Source of the DNA: Thalassobius sp002708925
GTDB taxonomy: Bacteria > Pseudomonadota > Alphaproteobacteria > Rhodobacterales > Rhodobacteraceae
NCBI RefSeq assembly: GCF_049803795.1
Contig: NZ_JBNAGJ010000001.1
Span: 496,001 to 560,000 of the forward strand
Direction: 5' to 3'
Length of the DNA stretch: 64,000 nucleotides
The position numbers and the translations under genes were made by a program. This document shows positions 34,428 to 41,824 of this stretch, piece by piece (positions within the stretch are counted from its first letter, which is position 1; the number at the start of each line of letters is the position of its first letter). The notes beneath the pieces are model-generated. The model did no database searches and was not told the DNA's origin. It saw only the letters and a program-made list of their open reading frames with translations.

Positions 34428-34883
34428 CTACAGCGTCTTCAACTGTACGTCGCCGCTCTGGGCCAGTTTGGTTAGCAGGCGCTTCAGCTCGGCCTCTTCG
34501 CCGTCGTCCAGAAGATCCGACAGAATTTCAGCGTTCTCGCGGGCAAAGGGCGTGGCAGCGCTGATCGCATTGCAGCCCCTGGCCGTCAGCTCGACACGGC
34601 GGGTGCGGCGATCCTGGGTGCCGGAACTGCGCGCCAGCAGGCCGTCATCCTCCATGTGGCGCAGCGCGCGCGAGGTGGCGGTGCGGTCAATCCCCACGAA
34701 ATCGGCAATATCCGAGGGCTGACACAGCCCCTCATTTCCCACGGCCAGCAAAATACACCAGGTGGTCCGCGTCAGACCCAGCGTTTTCAGTTGCTCGTCC
34801 AGGCGCCGTTCCTGCAAACGCGAGGCCAGAGACAGATGATAGCCCAGCGATGTGTGCAGCCGATATGGGGGTTCTTTTTTCAT
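34428..34883 (-). CDS. MarR family transcriptional regulator
   Basis: The 151-aa product has the MarR winged helix: LGLTRTTWCILLAVGNEGLCQPSDIADFVGIDRTATSRALRHMEDDGLLARSSGTQDRRTRRVELTARG spans helices 2-5 and the wing. The C-terminal helix completes the dimer interface. ATG 34883 fits the family length; an upstream in-frame start at 34949 adds unsupported residues. It is divergent from the HAD gene, with a candidate operator between them at 34944-34976. The ligand is unknown. Confidence 0.92.
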   Translation of the reverse strand: MKKEPPYRLHTSLGYHLSLASRLQERRLDEQLKTLGLTRTTWCILLAVGNEGLCQPSDIADFVGIDRTATSRALRHMEDDGLLARSSGTQDRRTRRVELTARGCNAISAATPFARENAEILSDLLDDGEEAELKRLLTKLAQSGDVQLKTL

Positions 34884-34943
34884 GCGCGCTAAGCGACCCG
34901 AACCGCGCGCGAAAGTCAAGCAATCGCCGCCCATTTGCAGGGT

Positions 34944-34976
34944 TGCCAATTGCCACAGGGCTGGGCAAGTTTGGCA
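34944..34976. promoter_or_regulatory. Imperfect dyad between marR-type and HAD genes
   Basis: The left arm TGCCAA-TTGCC (34944-34954) is mirrored by GGCAA-GT-TTGGCA (34964-34976), an imperfect inverted repeat centred in the 125-nt divergent gap. Its size and place suit a MarR dimer site controlling both genes, but this is inference. Confidence 0.35.
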
Positions 34977-35008
34977 CTGTCGCTAGGCCCAAAACAGCGG
35001 GGACGGGA

Positions 35009-35698
35009 ATGCAGGTCGCGGGGTTTTTGTTCGATAAGGACGGCACTTTATTCGATTTCCGGGCCACCTGGGATGGCTGGGCCGGGCGGATGATTGCCGA
35101 ACTGGCTGCGGGCGATGCCGCGCTGATCGCGCGCGTTGCGCAGGCGGTACGCTATGATCTGCAAAGCGGCGGGTTTCACGCCGACAGCCCGTTTATCGCG
35201 GGCTCGAACGATGAGGTCGCTCAGGCCCTGGCCGAGGTTCTGCCCAAGTACAGCGCGCCGCAGATCGAACAGTTTCTCAGCATCCGCGCGGTCGAGGCGA
35301 CGCTTAGCCCGGCCGTCGATCTGGACCCGTTCCTGAGCGGGCTGGCGCGGCGGGGGCTGTCTTTGGGGGTGATGACAAACGATTCCGAATACAGCGCCCG
35401 CGCGCAGCTGTCCGAGGCCGGGGTCGCGCAGCATTTCCATTTCATTGCCGGGTTCGACAGCGGCTATGGCGCGAAACCCGAGCCGCAGCCTCTGCTGGCT
35501 TTTGCCGATCACATGGCGCTGGATCCGCAGCGGGTGGTGATGGTGGGCGACAGCCTGCACGACCTAAGCGCCGGGCGCGCGGCCGGAATGCAGACGCTGG
35601 GCGTGCTGACCGGCACCGCCACTCATGCGGAACTGTCGCCGCTGGCCGATGCGGTGCTGCCCGATATCGGCCATATCCCGGCCTGGCTGGATCGTTAG
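35009..35698 (+). CDS. HAD-superfamily phosphatase (phosphoglycolate phosphatase-like)
   Basis: The 229-aa protein has all HAD motifs: motif I FLFDKDGTLFDF near residues 6-17, motif II MTNDSE, the motif III Lys in GAKPEPQPLL and motif IV VGDSLHDLSAG. The helical cap insert after motif I is of the Gph/beta-phosphoglucomutase type. The substrate is not fixed by the sequence. ATG 35009 gives the normal family N-terminus. It is divergent from the MarR-type gene and may be its target. Confidence 0.92.
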   Translation: MQVAGFLFDKDGTLFDFRATWDGWAGRMIAELAAGDAALIARVAQAVRYDLQSGGFHADSPFIAGSNDEVAQALAEVLPKYSAPQIEQFLSIRAVEATLSPAVDLDPFLSGLARRGLSLGVMTNDSEYSARAQLSEAGVAQHFHFIAGFDSGYGAKPEPQPLLAFADHMALDPQRVVMVGDSLHDLSAGRAAGMQTLGVLTGTATHAELSPLADAVLPDIGHIPAWLDR

Positions 35699-35767
35699 GT
35701 ATTCCTGACTTGGCGGCCTTGCCCGCTGCGGATAGCGTGGAGGGCGCTGATCGCGCAGGAGACCCCC

Positions 35768-37540
35768 ATGCAGCAAACCGATGACTGGAGCAAAACCCGC
35801 ATAGAAATGAGCGCCGTGGGCGTGGCCGGCGGCGGTGCCACCTGGTGGCTGGTCGAGGTCCTGCCCGATCTGCTAAGCAATGATCGCCTGGGGCTGCTGA
35901 TCTCGATGTCCGTTCTGGGCGTTTTTCTGGTGACGATGGCGATGATGGGGCCGGTGCGTCTGGGGCGGGCGGTTCTGGGCGGGCTGGGCCTGTCGCTGGG
36001 CATCGCCCTGCTGACCTTCTGGGCCAGTTTCCGGTTCGACAGCGCCAGCGCCTTCTTCGAGGGCGGGCACCCGGCGGCGGCCGTTCTGGTACTGTATCTG
36101 GTGGGGATTCCCTTTCTTCTGGTGATGCTAGAGCACGGGCGCGGCGCGTGGAAAGACTATGCCGCGCTGTTCCAGACCGCCTGGACGATCATCGTGCGGT
36201 TTCTGGCGGCGGGTCTGTTCACCGCAATTGTCTGGGGCGTGCTGTTCTTAAGCAATGCGCTGCTGGAGCTGGTGCATATCTCTGTGATCGAGGACGTGCT
36301 GGATGTCGATCCCGTTCCTTTCGTGATTTCGGGCGGGGTGTTCGGGCTGGCGCTGGCTGTGGCCTTTGAATGGCGCGATTATATCTCGCCGCATCTGTTG
36401 CTGCGGCTGCTACGGCTGCTGGTGCCGATGGTGATGCCGGTGCTGGCGCTGTTCTTGCTGGCGGTGCTGTCGAACGGGCTGGAGAACGTGGTGCAGTTTG
36501 GCTCGCAGACCGGGCTGCTGACGGCGGTGGCCATCGGCGGGATCACATTGGTGACGGTCTCGGTGGATCGGGATGCCGCGCATCAGGTGCGCGCGCGTGT
36601 GCTGCGCTGGTCAGTCCGGATACTGGCGGTGCTGCTGTTGCCGCTGGCCGGGCTGGCGGTCTGGGGGATTGGGGTTCGCGTTGCCGAATACGGCTGGACG
36701 CCTGAGCGCCTGCTGGCCGCGCTAAGCGTCGGGATGGTGGTGCTTTATGGCGGCTCCTATGCGGTGCTGGTGCTGTTTCCCGGCAATTGGGCGGCGCGTT
36801 TGCGGGGGGTGAATATTGCTCTGGCGCTGCTGTCCGTGGGGCTGGCCGTGCTGTGGCTGACGCCGGTTCTGAACGCCGAGCGGATTGCCGCCAGATCGCA
36901 GGTGGCGCGGATCCTCAGCGGGCAGGTGCGGCCCGATCAGGCTGCCTTGTGGGAATTCGCGCATAAATGGGGGGGCGCAGGCCAGCAGGCGCTGGCCGAT
37001 TTGCGCGCCCGGCCCGACTATCCCAACCGCGCAGAGATCCTGGCCTGGGCAGCCAAGGCCGAACAATCCGACACCCGCTATCAATACAGCAAACGCGCGC
37101 CTGATCCGGCTGGCCCTGAACCGGCTGTGCAGCTGGCCCGGCTGGTGCCGCTGCGCCCGCAGGGGGCCACATTGCCCCCAGGCGCGTTCAGCGCCCTGCC
37201 CAAATGGCGGGTCAGCCGCGCGATCGAGGCCTGCCAGCGAGTGTTTGACGATGGTCGCCCCGGCTGCGTCTATCTGCAAATGGCCTTTCTGCCCCATCTG
37301 TCCGAGCCTCAGGGCGTTCTGCTGCTGCGCGAAACGGACACGCGCGTGCGCGGCTATATCTATGTGCTGCGGGACGGGCGGCTGGAGCGCGACGCCTTGC
37401 TGGCCGACTGGACCACCGGCATAGGGGCCACGTTGCCGGCCGACACGATCCAGAAGGTGCTGGAGGGCGCGTTTCAGACCGAACCGGCCCAGGTCAATGT
37501 GCTGAAGATCGGCGAGAGGGCGCTTTTTCCCGACAATTGA
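35768..37540 (+). CDS. DUF4153 domain-containing membrane protein
   Basis: The 590-aa protein has about 380 hydrophobic residues with roughly ten TM helices, matching the DUF4153 family (FLAAGLFTAIVWGVLFLSNALLELV and related stretches), followed by a soluble C-terminal part of about 200 residues (from RIAARSQVARILSGQVRPDQAALWEFAHKWGG). In other bacteria DUF4153 proteins sometimes accompany cell-envelope or kinase genes; the role is unknown. It is monocistronic with its own Shine-Dalgarno (AGGAGACC). The H-NOX gene follows from its own promoter. Confidence 0.85.
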   Translation: MQQTDDWSKTRIEMSAVGVAGGGATWWLVEVLPDLLSNDRLGLLISMSVLGVFLVTMAMMGPVRLGRAVLGGLGLSLGIALLTFWASFRFDSASAFFEGGHPAAAVLVLYLVGIPFLLVMLEHGRGAWKDYAALFQTAWTIIVRFLAAGLFTAIVWGVLFLSNALLELVHISVIEDVLDVDPVPFVISGGVFGLALAVAFEWRDYISPHLLLRLLRLLVPMVMPVLALFLLAVLSNGLENVVQFGSQTGLLTAVAIGGITLVTVSVDRDAAHQVRARVLRWSVRILAVLLLPLAGLAVWGIGVRVAEYGWTPERLLAALSVGMVVLYGGSYAVLVLFPGNWAARLRGVNIALALLSVGLAVLWLTPVLNAERIAARSQVARILSGQVRPDQAALWEFAHKWGGAGQQALADLRARPDYPNRAEILAWAAKAEQSDTRYQYSKRAPDPAGPEPAVQLARLVPLRPQGATLPPGAFSALPKWRVSRAIEACQRVFDDGRPGCVYLQMAFLPHLSEPQGVLLLRETDTRVRGYIYVLRDGRLERDALLADWTTGIGATLPADTIQKVLEGAFQTEPAQVNVLKIGERALFPDN

Positions 37541-37546
37541 AACTAT

Positions 37547-37585
37547 TGAGGGAATCTTAACGGCTGTTCTCTCAGAGTGTATGCT
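37547..37585 (+). promoter_or_regulatory. Predicted promoter of the H-NOX / diguanylate cyclase pair
   Basis: A -35-like TTAACG (37557-37562) and -10-like TATGCT (37580-37585) are separated by exactly 17 nt. An imperfect dyad, TGAGGGAA (37547-37554) and TTCTCTCA (37567-37574), flanks the -35. Transcription from about 37592 would give a short leader before the ATG at 37609 and only about 5 nt before the ATG at 37597, supporting the later start. Confidence 0.45.
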
Positions 37586-37608
37586 ACAAATCTTAGATGG
37601 TGAGTGGT

Positions 37609-38193
37609 ATGCACGGGCTCGTTAACCGCGCAATTCAGTGTTTTGTGCGGGACACATATGGTAATGAAATCTGGCTGGATATCGCCAGGGGGGCTGACCT
37701 TGAAGGGGCAACTTTCGAGGCGATGCTGTTCTATGAGGACGCCGTGACCGATCAGGTTCTGGCCGGTATCGTCCGCGCCCTGGGTAAGCCTCGCGAAGAG
37801 GTTCTGGAAGACATCGGAACCTATCTGGTGTCCCATCCGCAGGTCGAGGCTCTGCGCCGTCTGTTGCGGTTTGGCGGTGTGGATTTCATGGATTTTCTGC
37901 GCTCGCTGGATGATTTGCCCGATCGCGCGCGCATGGCCGTTTCCGATCTGGAATTGCCCCTGCTAGAGCTGCACGACGCGGAAGCAAACCACATCCATCT
38001 GCATGTGCGCTCGGCTCATGATGGGTTCGGGCATGTGATGCTGGGGGTGTTACGCACGATGGCAGATGACTATGGCGCGCTGGTTTTTCTGGACCTGCGG
38101 CATCGGGGGCCGGGCGACGACGTGATCGACATTGCCCTGGTCGAGGCGGCCTTTGCCGAGGGCCGCAGTTTCACGCTCAGCGCGGAGTCCTGA
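37609..38193 (+). CDS. H-NOX-family protein lacking the haem-ligand motif
   Basis: The 194-aa protein has the H-NOX fold signature: MHGLVNRAIQCFVRDTYGNEIW at the start, a helical subdomain, and LRFGGVDFMDFLRSLDDLPDRARM. Compared from memory with guanylate cyclase beta1 (LDALHDHL, then LHYYSER), the proximal haem His position is Pro104, and the YxSxR haem-propionate motif reads VRSAH (133-137). So canonical haem binding looks lost. The ATG at 37609 gives the family start. The stop lies 2 nt before an HNOBA-GGDEF gene, so it probably regulates that cyclase. Sensing a gas is not supported by the motif. Confidence 0.85.
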   Translation: MHGLVNRAIQCFVRDTYGNEIWLDIARGADLEGATFEAMLFYEDAVTDQVLAGIVRALGKPREEVLEDIGTYLVSHPQVEALRRLLRFGGVDFMDFLRSLDDLPDRARMAVSDLELPLLELHDAEANHIHLHVRSAHDGFGHVMLGVLRTMADDYGALVFLDLRHRGPGDDVIDIALVEAAFAEGRSFTLSAES

Positions 38194-38195
38194 AA

Positions 38196-39167
38196 ATGAC
38201 CGGATTGCAGCAAGTGGATCTGGAAAACCTGCTGGACACGCTGTGCCCGATGCATCTGGTGCTGGGCGCGGATGGGGTGATCCAGCACGCCGGCCCGACA
38301 TTGTGCAAACTGCGCCCCAAGCAGGAGATCGCCGGGATGGCGCTCTTCGATCTGCTGGAACTGACCCGCCCACGCCTGTCAGATTTCGAAAAGATCCTGC
38401 CGCGTCAGGGCGAAAAACTGCACCTGCAATTCCGCGACGCGCCGCAGACCGCGCTGAAGGGCGTGCTGGTCAAATGCGGCCCGCTGCTGGTGCTGGATCT
38501 GTCCTTCGGCATCTCGGTTCTGGACAGCGTGCGCGATTATGACCTCACGAATGCCGATTTCTCGGCCACGGATCTGATCATCGAAATGCTGTATCTGATC
38601 GAGGCGAAATCTGCCGCGATGGAGGCCAGCCGCAAGCTGAACATGCGCTTGCAAGGCGCCAAGATCGCGGCCGAGGAACAGGCTTTCACCGACACGCTGA
38701 CCGGGCTGAAAAATCGCCGGGCGATGGATCATATCCTGGCGCGCCTGATCGGCTCTGGTCAGGTGTTCGCGCTGATGCATCTGGATCTGGATTTCTTCAA
38801 GGCCGTCAATGACACGATGGGGCACGCGGCCGGGGATCATGTGCTTCAGCGCGTGGCACAGATCATGGTCGAAGAGGTGCGCAAAGACGATACCGTGGCG
38901 CGGGTGGGCGGTGACGAGTTTGTGCTGATCATGAATGGCATCCAGAATCGCGAAACCCTATCCCGGATCGCTGCCCGGCTGATCGAACGGCTGGAGCATC
39001 CCATTCCCTTCGGCGGTGAAGAATGTCGGATTTCCGCCAGTATCGGGATCGTTTTGTCGGTGGATTACATGCCGCCGACGGCGCAGCAACTGCTTGAGGA
39101 TGCGGATGAGGCGCTTTATGCATCCAAGCGCCGGGGCCGGGCCTGCCACAGTTTCCATGTCGCATGA
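38196..39167 (+). CDS. HNOBA-GGDEF diguanylate cyclase
   Basis: The 323-aa protein makes c-di-GMP from GTP. Residues 1 to about 135 resemble the H-NOX-associated (HNOBA) PAS-like domain (PMHLVLGADGVIQHAG, MALFDLLELTRPR, LVLDLSFGISVLDSVRDYDLTNADFSATDLIIEMLYLIE), followed by a signalling coiled coil and a GGDEF domain from about residue 165 (TDTLTGLKNRRAMD; active site GGDEF about 238-242; inhibitory RKDD five residues before). It lies 2 nt after the H-NOX gene. HNOBA is the usual docking domain for H-NOX, so the pair should form one complex. No phosphodiesterase domain is present. Confidence 0.92.
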   Translation: MTGLQQVDLENLLDTLCPMHLVLGADGVIQHAGPTLCKLRPKQEIAGMALFDLLELTRPRLSDFEKILPRQGEKLHLQFRDAPQTALKGVLVKCGPLLVLDLSFGISVLDSVRDYDLTNADFSATDLIIEMLYLIEAKSAAMEASRKLNMRLQGAKIAAEEQAFTDTLTGLKNRRAMDHILARLIGSGQVFALMHLDLDFFKAVNDTMGHAAGDHVLQRVAQIMVEEVRKDDTVARVGGDEFVLIMNGIQNRETLSRIAARLIERLEHPIPFGGEECRISASIGIVLSVDYMPPTAQQLLEDADEALYASKRRGRACHSFHVA

Positions 39168-39191
39168 AAAGACCCCGGTCGGGCCGGGGTC
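39167..39191 (-). terminator. Terminator of the acidic-protein gene, read on the minus strand
   Basis: GACCCCGG (39171-39178) and CCGGGGTC (39184-39191) form an 8-bp stem with a 5-nt loop. On the minus strand the stem is followed by TTTT (39170-39167), a good intrinsic terminator 31 nt after the stop of the gene at 39222-41012. The T-run overlaps the end of the cyclase gene. On the plus strand no T-run follows. Confidence 0.8.
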
Positions 39192-39221
39192 TGAATGAGG
39201 GCGGAAGCTGCCGTGGCTGCG

Positions 39222-41012
39222 TCAGCCGGCGGCACGCGCATCCGGTTTGAACCCGATCAGGTCGTCCGAAACGGTGAAACGGCCCCCTTTCAGTTTCTCG
39301 ATCTTACCCTGGCGCAGCAGTTGCCCGAAAGAGCGCAGCCCATCTTCGCGGCTAAAGCGATATTCCTCGACCTGGCGGGCTTTGTTCATCAACTGCGGAC
39401 GCGAGAATTTCTGACGCCCTTCCACATAAGACATGTAGGCGGCGGCGGCTTCCATCAGTTCGGACAGATCCTTGACTCCGGCCTGCTGGGCGAATTCGAC
39501 AAAGCTGGAGGCCTCGCCATCGGGGGCGGGGGTCTGCTCTTCGGCATCGTGGACCGAGACGCGGCGGGGGCGCACGACGGCGGCCTCGGCGGGGGTATCG
39601 GTGTCAATACGCTGCTCGGCCACCAGTTTCAGCGGCGCGGGTTTCATCGCGGGGCGGCGCGGTTCGTGATCCTGATCGGCGCCGGTTGCAGGGCGCGGGC
39701 GGCGCGGACGCACGACCCGGTTCAGATCGTCGCGATAGGCGTTCAGGCTGTCATCGCCGCGATTGAGCCCGCCGCCAGCTTCGGTTTCGGCGCGGGTGGC
39801 CTGAACGGCGGCGCGCAGATGCGCAATGGCGCTGCGGCGATGGGCGCCATCGGGGCGGTCCATTTCCTCGGCGGCTTTGTCCATCAGGCGGCCAACATCG
39901 GTTTCGGCCTTGCCCGTGTGGGCCGGGGCCTCTTCGATTTCCTGCGTGTCCTCGGCAAAGATCGAGGTCAGCTCCTCCTCGGGGGGCTCGGCGGGGGCAG
40001 GGTCAGCGGTCAGGTTCAGTTCGGCCTCAACCTCGGCCAGTTCCTGCAACAATTCGGCCTCGTCCGCGTCGGACAGAACCGGCGTGGGCGCGTCGGATTC
40101 GATCTGCCCCTCCGCCAGAGCGGCTTCGAAATCGGTGCGTTTCATGCGGATAACGCGGGCATGAAGCGGGGGCTCTTCTGCCTCGGCTGGGGTTTCGGAT
40201 GCCTCGGCAATGTCCTCGGCCAGTTGCGGGTCTTCGGCCGCGGCGACATCAAATTCCAAAGGCTCGTTTTCCAGATCGTCCAGATCGTCCATGTCGTCCA
40301 GATCCAGCGCCGGGGCCTCGGGTTCGCGCAGGGCGGTTGCGATCGAGGCGGCGGTGTCGTCCTCGAAATCCTCGGCGTGCTGATCTTCGGAATAGTCGGG
40401 GGCGGGGGGCTGTTCGTCCTTGCCGCGCGACACCACGGCCCGAATCCGAGACAGTTTCGCGGCCACGCTTTCCTCGTCAAAGGCGGGGGCTGCGGGGGCG
40501 TCTTCGGTGGCTGGCGCTTCGATCGAAAGCTCTTCGGCCAGCAGTTCTTGAGCCAGTGTTTCTTGGGCAGGCATTCCTTCGTCCGGAATTCCTGCGTCCA
40601 GCATTTCTTCGTCCGGCTGCTCTTCGGGGTGCGCGGCTTCCTGGATCGGGTCGGCCACGGGGGCGGGCGCAGCCGTTTGTTCGGCGGCCGGAGCTTGGGG
40701 GATAACCGGCGCGGGCTGGGTAACCTCAGGCTGGGCGGCAACGGCGGCGGCCGGCTCGGCCGAGGGGCGCAGAACGATCGCGCCTTGCTCTTCGCGGGCA
40801 TCGACCCGGCGGGCGGCCTCGCGTTCCGCGATCCGGGCCAGCATTTCGGCATCCGGGGTGGGGGGCTCGGCCCCGAAATAACGGTCATCCTGGGCAAGAT
40901 CGCGGAAATACTCGGCGATCGCCTTCATCATCTCGAACGAGTCGTCAAACCCTTCCAGCGTACAAGAAAACGTGCCGTAAGAGACCGTCAGAATTTTACT
41001 CGTGTTGACCAT
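39222..41012 (-). CDS. Large acidic protein of unknown function
   Basis: The 596-aa protein is not one I recognise. Residues 1-75 look folded (MVNTSKILTVSYGTFSCTLEGF, EMMKAIAEYFRDLAQDDRYFGAE). Residues about 75-375 are low complexity, rich in Glu, Ala and Pro. Residues about 375-596 look folded again, with RRSAIAHLRAAVQAT, FVEFAQQAGVKDLSELMEAAAAYMSYVEGRQKFSRPQLMNKARQVEE and FGQLLRQGKIEKLKGGRFTVSDDLIGFKP, a possible winged-helix-like end. No signal peptide or TM segment is visible, so it is likely cytoplasmic. Similar proteins seem conserved in Rhodobacterales, from memory. The gene is monocistronic with its own terminator. Confidence 0.85.
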   Translation of the reverse strand: MVNTSKILTVSYGTFSCTLEGFDDSFEMMKAIAEYFRDLAQDDRYFGAEPPTPDAEMLARIAEREAARRVDAREEQGAIVLRPSAEPAAAVAAQPEVTQPAPVIPQAPAAEQTAAPAPVADPIQEAAHPEEQPDEEMLDAGIPDEGMPAQETLAQELLAEELSIEAPATEDAPAAPAFDEESVAAKLSRIRAVVSRGKDEQPPAPDYSEDQHAEDFEDDTAASIATALREPEAPALDLDDMDDLDDLENEPLEFDVAAAEDPQLAEDIAEASETPAEAEEPPLHARVIRMKRTDFEAALAEGQIESDAPTPVLSDADEAELLQELAEVEAELNLTADPAPAEPPEEELTSIFAEDTQEIEEAPAHTGKAETDVGRLMDKAAEEMDRPDGAHRRSAIAHLRAAVQATRAETEAGGGLNRGDDSLNAYRDDLNRVVRPRRPRPATGADQDHEPRRPAMKPAPLKLVAEQRIDTDTPAEAAVVRPRRVSVHDAEEQTPAPDGEASSFVEFAQQAGVKDLSELMEAAAAYMSYVEGRQKFSRPQLMNKARQVEEYRFSREDGLRSFGQLLRQGKIEKLKGGRFTVSDDLIGFKPDARAAG

Positions 41013-41034
41013 GACTACTCGCTTCCTGGTTATT

Positions 41035-41068
41035 TTGGTCTATTGTTTACCATCTGGAACCAGACCAA
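41035..41068. promoter_or_regulatory. Inverted repeats in the divergent region before the thiamine kinase gene
   Basis: TTGGTCT (41035-41041) and AGACCAA (41062-41068) form a 7-bp inverted repeat with a 20-nt spacer. CTGGTT (41026-41031) and AACCAG (41058-41063) form a second, overlapping one. They lie in the AT-richer 137-nt gap shared by the acidic-protein and thiamine pyrophosphokinase genes and could be operators. Confidence 0.3.
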
Positions 41069-41149
41069 TTCGGCACGAATCTTGGGTTTTTACAGTATCA
41101 TTTTATGGCGATAATGTGATCCCCAGGGTTAACGGGCGCTAAACTATAC

Positions 41150-41824
41150 ATGAAACACGCGATTTTTCAGTCCCGCGGGGCGGTGACATTGGTGGGCGGC
41201 GGGCAGGTCGGGGCCGGGGATCTGGCCGAGGCGACCGCGCTGGCGCCCGAAATCGTGGCCGCAGACAGCGGGGCGGGCCATGCGTTGCAACACGGATACC
41301 GGCCCGCTGCGGTGATCGGCGATCTGGATTCGCTGCCCTGGGCGGTCCGGAACGCCCTGCCCGCAGGCAGCGTGCACCCGATCACAGAGCAGGACAGCAC
41401 CGATTTCGACAAGGCCCTGCGCAGTATCGCGGCGCCTTTGGTGATCGGCGTGGGCTTTGACGGAGACCGGCTGGATCATGTGCTGGCCAGTTTCAGCGTC
41501 TTGGTGCAAAGCCGGCACAAGTGCATTTTGCTGACCCGGACGCAGGTGGTGTTTCACTGCCCGCCGGCGGCGCGGTTGCCCTTGCGGCGTGGCTCTTTGG
41601 TGTCGCTGTTCCCGATGGGGCCGGTTACCGGGCACTCGGAGGGGCTGGAATGGCCGATTGCCGGGCTGAAGTTTGCGCCGGACGGGCGGGTGGGGACGTC
41701 AAACCGGGCCACCGGGCCGGTTTCGTTGCGGATGGATGGGCCGGGGATGCTGTGTCTGCTGCCGCGCGCGGCGCTGGCAGAAGTGGCCCGCGCCCTGACC
41801 GAGGCCCCCGCCTGGCCCGCCTAG
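41150..41824 (+). CDS. Thiamine diphosphokinase
   Basis: Converts thiamine and ATP to thiamine diphosphate. The 224-aa protein has the family motifs AADSGAGHALQHGYRPAAVIGDLDSL (ADxGA and GDxDS, metal and ATP site) near residues 38-63, TEQDSTDFDKALR, and GFDGDRLDHVLASF. A C-terminal thiamine-binding beta domain follows (TSNRATGPVSLRM). The 3' end interlocks with the stop of convergent sdaA. The ThDP-dependent enzyme in this window would be one consumer of its product; no linkage is implied. Confidence 0.93.
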   Translation: MKHAIFQSRGAVTLVGGGQVGAGDLAEATALAPEIVAADSGAGHALQHGYRPAAVIGDLDSLPWAVRNALPAGSVHPITEQDSTDFDKALRSIAAPLVIGVGFDGDRLDHVLASFSVLVQSRHKCILLTRTQVVFHCPPAARLPLRRGSLVSLFPMGPVTGHSEGLEWPIAGLKFAPDGRVGTSNRATGPVSLRMDGPGMLCLLPRAALAEVARALTEAPAWPA

